Part shown: positions 8,077 through 18,202 of the stretch, one piece after another | Layout of the letters: every line of letters begins with the position of its first letter | How positions within the stretch are numbered: position 1 is the stretch's first letter | Assembly: GCA_029567325.1 (NCBI GenBank) | Contig: JAKQLF010000298.1 | Span: 1-40,223 of the forward strand | Direction: 5' to 3' | Length of the DNA stretch: 40,223 nt | Origin: Bacteroidota bacterium | GTDB lineage: Bacteria; Bacteroidota; Bacteroidia; Chitinophagales; Saprospiraceae | Notes under the pieces: generated by a model | The model's database searches: none | What the model saw: the letters and a program-made list of their open reading frames with translations, nothing else | Told to the model about the DNA's origin: nothing | Program-made: the position numbers and the translations under genes

Positions 8077-8113
8077 AGTACCAAGGAAATGTATAGTTTC
8101 CTTGGTACTTTTT
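8077..8113 (+). terminator. Intrinsic terminator after nrtA
   Basis: AGTACCAAGGAAA (8077-8089) and TTTCCTTGGTACT (8097-8109) form a perfect 13-bp stem with a 7-base loop, ending in a run of T. It begins 11 bp after the nrtA stop and precedes a 370-bp gap before the permease gene. Confidence 0.88.
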
Positions 8114-8221
8114 AAGCTGAAAGACGAGGTTATAAGATCGGAGAAGCTAGAAAATTTGCAGTGATGAAAGATTTACTAGTGAGGATAAAATTCAATCCTT
8201 GAAACATCATGGTGTCCAATT

Positions 8222-8310
8222 CAACCCCAATTCGGGGTTGTAGGAAAATTGGTTTTTTGTTTTCCCCGCGCTTCGCACGGGGCTAATGACATTGAACCCA
8301 TTCTGGGTTC
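8222..8310. repeat. Cluster of three short GC-rich hairpins
   Basis: Three palindromes follow one another: CAACCCC/GGGGTTG (8222-8240), CCCCG/CGGGG (8264-8282) and GAACCC/GGGTTC (8294-8310). The first and third share stem sense and an AT-rich 5-base loop. They resemble repetitive extragenic palindromes. They fill the nrtA-nrtB gap together with the 21-bp repeat. Confidence 0.5.
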
Positions 8311-8318
8311 TACCCAAT

Positions 8319-8388
8319 TGAAAACTGAGAGCTGGTCACTGAAAACCGAAAACTGAGAGCTGATCGCTGAAAACTGAGAGCTGATCAC
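8319..8388. repeat. 21-bp tandem repeat, three copies plus a 7-bp partial
   Basis: Units at 8319-8339, 8347-8367 and 8368-8388 read TGAAAACTGAGAGCTGATCA + C with one or two changes; an extra 7-bp piece lies at 8340-8346. Each unit is itself three TGA-starting heptamers. Confidence 0.85.
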
Positions 8389-8435
8389 TGATAAACATAC
8401 GAACCATTAATTTTTAAAATTGAAGTAAAAAAAAT

Positions 8436-9545
8436 ATGAAAACAGGAACCATTGATCTACCAAAAAATAATGAAAAGTCAACCTTCAACATAGGTTTGGT
8501 TTTGACAAACATGTCAAAAAAAATATGGGATGGATTGAAACCAAAATCAAGTTCGAAGGTGATTTTCACCAACTTGTTTTATGTTTCCCTATCCATTCTG
8601 TTGTTCTTTATGTTTTGGTACTTTGGCGCAAAAGCTTTGTACAATATTGAGGCCAATGCATTGATAGAAGCGGCCAGAAAGGAAGGCGGTGACGCTGCTG
8701 CTTTGAAAACTTCACAATGCATCTATTCTGGTGATCTAGCCTGTAAACCCAACGCATTGCCATCGCCTGCTGATGTCTGGAATGCCGGGAAATCCCTCTA
8801 CAAAGACCACCAGGTATTGGCAGCTTCCAAAGCAAAATTTTATACAGACAATTCGGCCCTCAATGCTCAGTTGAAAGCTACTGGTCAAAAAACCATGGTT
8901 TATACCGGTAGGTCTTCATTTATTGACAAAGCATTAAAAAGTCTTTTTACTGTTTTTGCTGGCGTTTTATTGGCCATGTTTATTGCCATTCCCATAGGTA
9001 TTTTGGTTGGTTTGAATGCCAATATCAAATCCATGTTTAACTGGATCATTCAGATTTTCAAACCAGTTTCGCCTGTGGTGTGGTTTCTGTTGGTTTACAT
9101 GATTGTGAAAACCATGAGTAAAAGCATCAACATGGACAAGTCATTTATGATTTCATTGATTTCTGTTTCATTGTGTTCCATGTGGGCGACTTTGGTCAAC
9201 ACCAGTGTGGGCGTTGCATCTGTAGATAAAGATTACATCAATGTTGCCAATGTTTTACAGTTGGGATTTTTCAAAAGGATATTCAAAATCATCATCCCGT
9301 CGGCAATGCCCATGATATTTACTGGATTGAGGGTGACCGTATCAGTAGCTTGGATGGTTTTGATTGCCATCGAATTATTGGCGCAAAGTCCGGGTTTGGG
9401 TTCATTTGTATGGGAGGAATTCCAAAACGGAGCCAATGACTCCAATTCGAAAATCATATTTGCCATGTTTGTCATTGGCATCATCGGATTCATGTTGGAC
9501 AAAATCATGTTGGCCATTCAACACTCACTCAGTTTCACTAAATAA
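8436..9545 (+). CDS. nrtB: NrtB-like ABC transporter permease with enlarged periplasmic insert
   Basis: This inner-membrane permease carries a first membrane span near residues 42-64, then about 95 residues predicted outside the membrane, then the usual five-span permease core starting near 167. The cytoplasmic EAA-type loop, which docks on the ATPases, is seen as FKRIFKIIIPSAMPMIFTGL. At 369 residues it is roughly 90 longer than a typical NrtB; the excess is the insert at about 70-165, which includes Cys95 and Cys103. It is separated from nrtA by a terminator and repeats, and is followed by both ATPase genes within 9 and 29 bp. Function as the membrane channel of the nitrate-type importer follows from family and context. 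Confidence 0.85.
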   Translation: MKTGTIDLPKNNEKSTFNIGLVLTNMSKKIWDGLKPKSSSKVIFTNLFYVSLSILLFFMFWYFGAKALYNIEANALIEAARKEGGDAAALKTSQCIYSGDLACKPNALPSPADVWNAGKSLYKDHQVLAASKAKFYTDNSALNAQLKATGQKTMVYTGRSSFIDKALKSLFTVFAGVLLAMFIAIPIGILVGLNANIKSMFNWIIQIFKPVSPVVWFLLVYMIVKTMSKSINMDKSFMISLISVSLCSMWATLVNTSVGVASVDKDYINVANVLQLGFFKRIFKIIIPSAMPMIFTGLRVTVSVAWMVLIAIELLAQSPGLGSFVWEEFQNGANDSNSKIIFAMFVIGIIGFMLDKIMLAIQHSLSFTK

Positions 9546-9554
9546 TTCATCATT

Positions 9555-10415
9555 ATGTCAATATTGAGCATAAACAATGTTTCCAAATGGTTTGAAAACG
9601 CTAACGGTCGGACGGAAGTTTTGAAGGACATCAATCTGGAAATAGCCGAAGGAGAATTTGTCGCCATCGTAGGTTTTACCGGAAGTGGAAAATCTACCTT
9701 GATCAATATGATTGCTGGCCTAACCTCCCCTAGTGCCGGTGAAATCTTACTTAAAGGTAAACCCATCACTGGACCAGGCCATGATAGAAGTGTAATTTTT
9801 CAAAATTATTCTTTATTGCCTTGGCTGACCGTTTACGAAAACATCATGATGGCCGTCAATGAAGTTTACCCTACTTGGGACAATCATCAAAAAGATCAAC
9901 ATGTTTTAAGCATGATTGAAATGGTGAATTTATCCCATGCCAAAAGCAAATTGCCCAAAGAATTGTCTGGTGGTATGCGTCAGCGTACTTCTGTGGCAAG
10001 GGCATTGAGCATGAATCCAGATCTTTTGTTGATGGACGAACCACTGGGTGCGCTTGACGCCTTGACCAGAGGCAATCTTCAAGAAGAAATTTTGAATATC
10101 TGGAGTAAGGATAAAAAAACAGCCTTGCTCATCACCAATGACGTGGATGAAGGCATTTTCATGGCAGATCGAATCATCCCACTGAATCCCGGACCAAATG
10201 CGACTTTGGGACCAGAATTTGTCATCGACATAGAAAGGCCCAGAGATAAAACTTCATTGAATGATAACGATGCATACAAAAAACTGCGCAATGGTTTGAT
10301 TGAATATTTAATGGATTTGGGTGCTCAAAATAAGTCTGGACATAAAGAGGAACTTCTACTTCCTGACATTCAACCAAATCCCCCCAAAAGAAAATTCTTT
10401 TTCAGACGAGCATAA
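9555..10415 (+). CDS. Nitrate-type ABC importer ATPase 1 (degenerate H-loop)
   Basis: This cytoplasmic ATP-binding subunit shows Walker A GFTGSGKST (40-48), Q-loop Gln83, signature LSGGM (137-141) and Walker B LLLMDE (157-162). The switch (H-loop) histidine is replaced by Asn195 in LLITNDVDEG. The 286-residue protein has a basic, Pro-rich tail after the ATPase domain but lacks the NrtA-like C-terminal domain of cyanobacterial NrtC. It most likely pairs with the next gene product as a heterodimer on NrtB. It starts 9 bp after nrtB, so the two are co-transcribed. Confidence 0.87.
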   Translation: MSILSINNVSKWFENANGRTEVLKDINLEIAEGEFVAIVGFTGSGKSTLINMIAGLTSPSAGEILLKGKPITGPGHDRSVIFQNYSLLPWLTVYENIMMAVNEVYPTWDNHQKDQHVLSMIEMVNLSHAKSKLPKELSGGMRQRTSVARALSMNPDLLLMDEPLGALDALTRGNLQEEILNIWSKDKKTALLITNDVDEGIFMADRIIPLNPGPNATLGPEFVIDIERPRDKTSLNDNDAYKKLRNGLIEYLMDLGAQNKSGHKEELLLPDIQPNPPKRKFFFRRA

Positions 10416-10444
10416 TTGAGGTAAGCCAATAAAATTTTAAAAAA

Positions 10445-11278
10445 ATGATCATGAGTGAAGCAAGTGTAATGACACAACCAAAAGCAGCAGCCAATCAATT
10501 TGAATCGATCAACAATGTGATGTTGGACATTGTAGACCTCAAAAAGGTGTACCCAACTCCGACTGGAAGTTATACCGTTTTGGAAAATTTACAGTTACAA
10601 ATTCAAAAAGAGGAATTTGTGACGATCATCGGGCATTCTGGCTGTGGTAAAACCACCCTGTTGTCCATGATCGCTGGACTCAATCAAATTTCTGGTGGCG
10701 CCATTGTGTTGAATGGTAAACCCATTATCGGTCCGGGCCCTGACAGAGGTGTGATTTTTCAGTCTCCATCTTTGATGCCTTGGTTATCCGCATTGGAAAA
10801 TGTGATGTTGGGTGTTGACCAGGTCTTTTCTCATGCTTCTAAAAAAGATAGATTGGCCATTGCCCATTATTACTTGGACAAAGTGGGATTGTACGGCGAC
10901 ATGCAAAAGAAAGCCAGAGAGCTCTCACAAGGCATGCAACAAAGAGTGGGTATCGCCAGGGCATTCGCATTAAAACCAAAAGTGTTGTTGTTGGACGAAC
11001 CATTTGGCATGTTGGATTCTTTGACGAGGGGCGAATTGCAAGACGTATTACTGGAAGTATGGAATAAAGAAAAAATCACCGCAATCATGATTACGCACGA
11101 TGTGGACGAAGCCATCTTCCTTGCTGATCGGGTGATTATGATGACTTCCGGACCAAGCGCACAGATCGGAAAAATTGAAAACATCCTATTTGAAAGGCCT
11201 CGCGAACGCAAATTCATCATAGAACATGATGATTACTACCACTATAGAAAGAGCTTGATTGACTTTTTGGAGCATTAA
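10445..11278 (+). CDS. Nitrate-type ABC importer ATPase 2 (degenerate signature)
   Basis: The second ATPase of the importer has 277 residues: Walker A GHSGCGKTT (63-71), Gln106, signature LSQGM (160-164) in place of LSGGx, Walker B VLLLDE (180-185) and a normal H-loop His218 in MITHDVDEA. About 25 extra residues precede the domain; a second ATG (MSEAS) two codons in is an equally good start. It resembles NrtD/SsuB/TauB-type subunits. Its defects complement those of ATPase 1, suggesting one canonical and one degenerate ATP site. A strong stem-loop follows the gene. Confidence 0.87.
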   Translation: MIMSEASVMTQPKAAANQFESINNVMLDIVDLKKVYPTPTGSYTVLENLQLQIQKEEFVTIIGHSGCGKTTLLSMIAGLNQISGGAIVLNGKPIIGPGPDRGVIFQSPSLMPWLSALENVMLGVDQVFSHASKKDRLAIAHYYLDKVGLYGDMQKKARELSQGMQQRVGIARAFALKPKVLLLDEPFGMLDSLTRGELQDVLLEVWNKEKITAIMITHDVDEAIFLADRVIMMTSGPSAQIGKIENILFERPRERKFIIEHDDYYHYRKSLIDFLEH

Positions 11279-11303
11279 AATAAGATTTCGATTTTTGGAT
11301 AAA

Positions 11304-11342
11304 AAATAAAATTTTAACTTATTCTTAGTTAAAATTTTATTT
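11304..11342. terminator. Long AT-rich stem-loop, bidirectional terminator
   Basis: AAATAAAATTTTAACT (11304-11319) and AGTTAAAATTTTATTT (11327-11342) form a perfect 16-bp stem with a 7-base loop. It lies 26 bp after the second ATPase gene and faces the convergent trmH-family gene, so it can end transcription from either side. Confidence 0.75.
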
Positions 11343-11465
11343 GTTGCAACATATTAATTTTATTATTGTACATTTGACAATATGTTTTAGTAATCTTAGG
11401 ATTGCTTGAAACGTTGTATAGTATCCAAATAAAATAGAGCTGTTTGAGTTTGCCCTCTTACAGCT

Positions 11466-11996
11466 TTATTTATTTAAGGCAAGATAGAATTCCCAAAGTA
11501 CAATCCCCCCGCAAACAGATACATTCAACGAGTGTTTGGTTCCATCTTGCGGTATTTCTAAGCAGACATCGAGGTGAGCCAACGCTTCATCACTTACACC
11601 ATCTACTTCATTACCGAATACAAGCGCATATTTACCGTCGTCTTTGATTTCGAAATCATCCAATAGGACAGAAACGTCTGTTTGTTCGATGCCAACGAGT
11701 TGATAACCTGCTGATTTAAGTTGTTCTAAAGCACTGGTGATGTTTTCATGATATTCCCAATGTACTGATTCGGTCGCACCAATAGCAGTTTTGGTTATCT
11801 CTCTATTTGGGGGTGTGGCGGTAATACCACAAAGTAATATTTTCTCAATGAGGAATGCGTCGCCTGTTCTGAAAAAGCTGCCTACATTCATGGCAGAACG
11901 GATATTGTCGAGCACAACGACCAATGGTAATTTTTGCTTATCCTGGAAATCAGCGACTGAGTCTCTGCCAAGTTCATCCAATTTTAATTTCCTCAA
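11466..11996 (-). CDS. TrmH/SpoU-family RNA 2'-O-methyltransferase
   Basis: This SPOUT-fold methyltransferase uses S-adenosylmethionine to methylate a ribose 2'-OH in tRNA or rRNA. All three family motifs are present: motif 1 in VVVLDNIRSAMNVGSFFRT, motif 2 in LVFGNEVDGVSDE and motif 3 in IPQDGTKHSLNVSV, which form the trefoil-knot cofactor site. The 176 residues match compact members of the family with no extra substrate-binding domain. The start is a TTG codon at 11996, since an in-frame TAG lies two codons upstream and the expected family N-terminus MRKLKLDELGR begins there. The exact RNA target cannot be read from the sequence. Confidence 0.88.
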   Translation of the reverse strand: MRKLKLDELGRDSVADFQDKQKLPLVVVLDNIRSAMNVGSFFRTGDAFLIEKILLCGITATPPNREITKTAIGATESVHWEYHENITSALEQLKSAGYQLVGIEQTDVSVLLDDFEIKDDGKYALVFGNEVDGVSDEALAHLDVCLEIPQDGTKHSLNVSVCGGIVLWEFYLALNK

Positions 11997-12129
11997 GTAC
12001 TAAATATGTATGGTTCTAAATGAATTTTACAAATTGCTCAAGACTAGATACGAGAGATGAGAAAAAAAGATGCGTTTAATAAATGGCCCCAATCTGTCAC
12101 TGTTTGGTAAAATATCCTTTCTTTCAACT

Positions 12130-12157
12130 TTTTATCTTTCGTCTTTTATCTTTCGTC
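12130..12157. repeat. 14-bp unit duplicated between trmH-family gene and pyrG
   Basis: TTTTATCTTTCGTC occurs twice back to back at 12130-12143 and 12144-12157, just downstream of the pyrG stop. The complementary strand is purine-rich, like the other arrays in the window. Confidence 0.8.
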
Positions 12158-12167
12158 TTTATTCTTC

Positions 12168-14455
<2,288 letters not shown>

Positions 14456-15211
14456 TTGGCAAAAATAAAGGAAAAATTAGTCATCGTTTCTTACCACAAT
14501 ACGACGCCTTTTATGGCTGGGTTGAATGATGAAAAATATCAGGATTTATTCGACATTGTGTTGGCTACGCCTTCAAATTGTGCAAGGCTTTATCAAGAAG
14601 GGGCGGCTGATTTAGCTTTAGTGCCTGTAGGTGCTTTGCCTGATCTCCAAGCGTACGAAGTAATCACTGATTATTGTATTGGTAGTGATGGCAAAGTTTA
14701 CACGGTGGCCATGTTTTCCAATCAACCGATCGAGCAATGTTCGCACATCTACCTGGATATGGATTCTTTGACGAGTGTGAAACTGTCTCGCATCCTATTG
14801 GAAGAACACCTCCATTTGGACTTGACAGAAATTTCTGGAATTCCTCAGGGGAAAAAGGTGGAAGAAAACGCGGCCTATCTCATGATCGGTGACAAAGTTT
14901 TTGAAAATGAAGCTGACTTTATTTACAAATATGACTTGGGTGAGCTCTGGAAAGAAATGACTGGTTTGCCTTTTGCATTTGCTGTGTGGATAAGAAGGAT
15001 TGGCACCAATGAACATGTTGAACCTGTGTTGAATGAAATATTTAAACAAGGTTTGGCTCTTTGTCAAAATGATGCAGATACTTTTGCCTGGGAAAAAATG
15101 ACATTGAAAGAATACCTGACCAATTATATCTCTTTTGATTTTAACGCAGAAAAGAGAAAAGCAAAAGAATTGTTTTTATCCAAATTAGCAGCAATGGAGT
15201 TGATATCCTAG
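14456..15211 (+). CDS. mqnA: Chorismate dehydratase, futalosine menaquinone pathway
   Basis: MqnA converts chorismate to 3-enolpyruvyl-benzoate, the first step of the futalosine route to menaquinone. The periplasmic-binding-protein-like fold is recognisable from the N-terminal VSYHNTTPF, the DLALVPVGALPDL segment and the hallmark DLGELWKEMTGLPFAFAVW. It has 251 residues, normal for the family. The start is TTG at 14456: an in-frame TAA lies at 14441-14443, no ATG or GTG lies between, the next ATG would remove the conserved N-terminus, and an AGCAGG sequence precedes it. The other mqn genes are not in the window. This choice of pathway narrows the organism, since many Bacteroidota use the classical Men route instead. 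Confidence 0.88.
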   Translation: MAKIKEKLVIVSYHNTTPFMAGLNDEKYQDLFDIVLATPSNCARLYQEGAADLALVPVGALPDLQAYEVITDYCIGSDGKVYTVAMFSNQPIEQCSHIYLDMDSLTSVKLSRILLEEHLHLDLTEISGIPQGKKVEENAAYLMIGDKVFENEADFIYKYDLGELWKEMTGLPFAFAVWIRRIGTNEHVEPVLNEIFKQGLALCQNDADTFAWEKMTLKEYLTNYISFDFNAEKRKAKELFLSKLAAMELIS

Positions 15212-15244
15212 ACCGGAAATTCACAAATAGGCATTCAATCCTAC

Positions 15245-16960
15245 CTAAATTTCGCCTTTTGCATTTTCATTGATTGAAAGGATGTTGGAACCAATTTTCT
15301 CGAGCGAATTGGTCATGAATTCAAAAATCAAAGTGCCTTTCAAATTGAAATCATTGTCTTGATCACCAGTATTGAATTCTTCAAAACTTTGCGTGAGGTC
15401 TCTTTGTAATTCTTTGATTTCATTTTGAATTTCAATCGCTTCATCCAAAGTCACGTCTTTCAAATCTTTGGAAATATTGGCAATCAAATTTTTGAAAGCT
15501 TTTTCCACCAAGTTGAGCATGAGATTGAGTTTAGTACGCTGATAAGGAGAAAACCAAGTCCTATCCTTCCGTTTACGCTCAATCTCGAGCGTCATTTGAT
15601 AATAAATGTCACCAATCTTCTCCAAATCATTGCAGACTTTGATGAATGAACGCAATTTGATGCTGGTTTCAACGGTCATTTCTTGTTCTGCCAAGGTTGT
15701 CGCATACTCGACCAATTCGATTTCCATTTTGTCGGTGATTCCTTCATATTTGATCAGTCTGGCCGTGAATTCGTCCTGTTTTTTGGGTTCGTAATTGTTG
15801 ATAAGTGAACGCAAAAACCCATTCATTCTAGATGTGACTTCAGTAAAATGAGCGACTTCTTTATGCAGCTCAACTATTGCGAGTTCTGGTGTTCTGGAAG
15901 CAGCTTTGATAAATCTAAGTTTTGGCACTTCATCTTCCGTTAATTTAACCCTTAAGGTTGAGGTAGCCAGTTTCACTAAAAAACCAGAAAAACTAATCTG
16001 AACCAGTGTGTTTAGACAATTAAAACTGGTGTGGAATAGAGAAAGTGCATAGGCTCGTGCTTCTGATTGAACAAAAGCATCTCCTTGATGAAACCATTGA
16101 TCACAGAGTTTTGAAATAAATGGCAAGATATAAGGCATGAGCAGGAGCATCCACAATACACCTATGATATTGAAGATAGAATGCACTCGTGCAGTGATAC
16201 GAGCGTTGAAATTACCAACCAAAGAAGCCAGTTCTGCAGTTACCGTTGTACCTATGTTTTCTCCCAAAACCATTGCCGCTCCCAATTCAAATGGTAGCCA
16301 CCCTTGGATACACATGGTAATGGTCAAAGCAATTGCCGCGCTCGATGATTGAATGATGGCGGTAATAAAACCACCGATCATTACATAAGCCAAAATGGAT
16401 AAAAATCCAGTTCCTGAATACTGTCTCAACCAGGCAAACAGTGTGTCATTTTGATTGACGTCGGGAATACTTTGACGTAAATAATAAAGCCCCATAAATA
16501 AAAGCGAAAAGCCAATGATGAATTCTCCCCAATATCTAGACTTTCCCTTATTTCTAAGAAACAATGGCACTCCTATGACCAGCAAAGGTAAAACAAGACT
16601 ACTCAACGCTATTTTATAACCTATGCCACTGACAATCCAAGCAGTAATGGTTGTCCCAATATTGGCTCCCATGATGAGTCCAACTGATTCGAGTGGAGTG
16701 ATGATGCCAGCATTTACAAAACTGACTGTCATAATGGTGGTTGCAGAAGAAGATTGGATAACGCCAGTGGTAAGTAATCCTGTCATTACTCCACGAAATT
16801 TATTGCGTGTAACTTTATTGAGTGTATTTCTGAGTTGCACACCAGCAGCTCGTTGAATGCCGTCGCTCATCACTTTCATGCCATAGATAAAAAGCATGAG
16901 TGAGCCGGCAATCTGAAATATTAAAAATATTACTTCCAATGGTACTTTGCTGTCGAGCAA
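15245..16960 (-). CDS. Na+/phosphate cotransporter family protein with PhoU-like tail
   Basis: The 571-residue inner-membrane protein has the two inverted halves of the NptA/YjbB family, each with its substrate motif: QSSSAT at 69-74 and QSSSAA at 204-209. Hydrophobic spans extend to about residue 340. The C-terminal ~220 residues are soluble and helical, matching the PhoU-like domain of this family. The likely role is sodium-coupled phosphate transport. The start appears to be TTG at 16960, because the first membrane helix begins within ten residues and the first ATG comes after half of that helix. An in-frame TAG lies four codons before this TTG and ends a small upstream ORF. Confidence 0.88.
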   Translation of the reverse strand: MLDSKVPLEVIFLIFQIAGSLMLFIYGMKVMSDGIQRAAGVQLRNTLNKVTRNKFRGVMTGLLTTGVIQSSSATTIMTVSFVNAGIITPLESVGLIMGANIGTTITAWIVSGIGYKIALSSLVLPLLVIGVPLFLRNKGKSRYWGEFIIGFSLLFMGLYYLRQSIPDVNQNDTLFAWLRQYSGTGFLSILAYVMIGGFITAIIQSSSAAIALTITMCIQGWLPFELGAAMVLGENIGTTVTAELASLVGNFNARITARVHSIFNIIGVLWMLLLMPYILPFISKLCDQWFHQGDAFVQSEARAYALSLFHTSFNCLNTLVQISFSGFLVKLATSTLRVKLTEDEVPKLRFIKAASRTPELAIVELHKEVAHFTEVTSRMNGFLRSLINNYEPKKQDEFTARLIKYEGITDKMEIELVEYATTLAEQEMTVETSIKLRSFIKVCNDLEKIGDIYYQMTLEIERKRKDRTWFSPYQRTKLNLMLNLVEKAFKNLIANISKDLKDVTLDEAIEIQNEIKELQRDLTQSFEEFNTGDQDNDFNLKGTLIFEFMTNSLEKIGSNILSINENAKGEI

Positions 16961-16972
16961 AGCTAAGTATTT

Positions 16973-17068
16973 CTATCCTTTGAAGAAAGAAATGATTCCT
17001 TTAATACAGCTAAACGGCATGATGATCAACAACAACATGGTGATGCTCAAAATAATTTTCCTGTCCAT
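16973..17068 (-). CDS. Putative 31-residue hydrophobic peptide upstream of the Na/Pi gene
   Basis: A short ORF starts with ATG at 17068 (MDRKIILSITMLLLIIMPFS, then C). It has two basic residues, a hydrophobic core and a Cys, like a lipoprotein signal sequence, and ends at a TAG at 16975-16973. It is in the same frame as the Na/Pi cotransporter, whose TTG start is 12 bp further on. It may be a real small membrane peptide, a leader peptide coupling translation, or the former start of a longer gene. No homology is claimed. Confidence 0.3.
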   Translation of the reverse strand: MDRKIILSITMLLLIIMPFSCIKGIISFFKG

Positions 17069-17173
17069 TCCTTTATCATTTGTATCATACAAAAGTCGGT
17101 ATGCAGTATAAATACAAAAGAAAGTCCGTGTTAACTATTTGTAAATGGCTGGTTAATACATTGGTACTAAACG

Positions 17174-18202
17174 TTATGCGAATGTTTTGAGCGCTTGTTT
17201 GATGTCGTCCATTGCCTCCAAAGGCACATCCAAGTGGAAAACGAATCTGATCATATTCTTTCCGAATGCCGTTGCCAACACCCCTTTTTGTTTCAAATGG
17301 TCTAGGAATTGTTGCCCTGTGAATTGCTCATCAATGGTAAAAATGACAATATTGGTCTGTACTGGTTTGATCTCGGAAACGTAGGCTAAAGTTGCTAAAA
17401 AGGCCCCTATTTCTTTGGCTTTATCATTGTCTTCTTTGAGTCTTTGTACGTGATGGTCAAGCGCATAATTTCCCGCTGCTGCTAGTAAACCTACTTGACG
17501 CATGCCTCCACCGAGGGCCTTCCTCAATCTTCTTGCTTTAACAATGTTTGTCTTAGAACTGATCAACAAAGATCCAACGGGAGCGCCAAGACCTTTGGAG
17601 AGGCAAGTTGATATGGTATCAAAATGTTGTCCCAGTTGGGCGGGCTTGTCACCAGTTTCTACGAGGACATTGAAAATTCTTGCGCCATCCAAGTGAATTT
17701 TCAAACCCAGATCCCTTGCGGTTTTACTCAACTCTGCCATTTCATCCAGCGTATAATAAATACCTCCTGCCCTATTGCAAGAATTTTCTATTCCAACCAT
17801 TGAGGTGTAAGGAAGCCAATCCACCAAAGGTTTGACGTTGTCAATGATGTCAGATGGCTTTAATTTTCCCGTTGGTGTAGGAATAGCACTCATGACAGTC
17901 TGACTGATCATGGCGTATGCAGCAGTCTCATAATAATAAATGTGACTAGTGCGGTCACAGATAATTTCTTCCAGAGGTTGCGTATTGAGTTTGATAGCAA
18001 TTTGATTGGCCATCGTTCCCGAAGAACAAAAAAGGGCAGCTTCTTTTCCAAAAAGACCTGCGACCTTTTCTTCTAAGGCATTTACCGTGGGGTCTTCTCC
18101 AAAAACATCATCTCCTACTTCTGCAGCCATCATTGCTTCCAGCATGGCTTTGGTAGGTTTTGTCACTGTATCACTGATAAGGTTGATCATGGGTATATTC
18201 AT
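17174..18202 (-). CDS. ltaE: Low-specificity L-threonine aldolase
   Basis: This PLP enzyme cleaves L-threonine or allo-threonine to glycine and acetaldehyde. The sequence opens INLISDTVTKPTKAMLEAM, continues with VGDDVFGEDPTVNALE and FCSSGTMANQIA, and carries the PLP Lys in STCLSKGLGAPVGS; all are hallmarks of the family, and the length of 342 is normal. The ATG at 18202 overlaps the TGA of the alanine dehydrogenase gene, so the two are translationally coupled. Together with the symporter upstream it suggests an amino-acid use module. Confidence 0.92.
   Translation of the reverse strand: MNIPMINLISDTVTKPTKAMLEAMMAAEVGDDVFGEDPTVNALEEKVAGLFGKEAALFCSSGTMANQIAIKLNTQPLEEIICDRTSHIYYYETAAYAMISQTVMSAIPTPTGKLKPSDIIDNVKPLVDWLPYTSMVGIENSCNRAGGIYYTLDEMAELSKTARDLGLKIHLDGARIFNVLVETGDKPAQLGQHFDTISTCLSKGLGAPVGSLLISSKTNIVKARRLRKALGGGMRQVGLLAAAGNYALDHHVQRLKEDNDKAKEIGAFLATLAYVSEIKPVQTNIVIFTIDEQFTGQQFLDHLKQKGVLATAFGKNMIRFVFHLDVPLEAMDDIKQALKTFA

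Noticed and set aside
8222-8310. Riboswitch or structured leader for nrtB
   Set aside because: The three hairpins are short independent palindromes without a recognisable riboswitch core and look like repeat elements.
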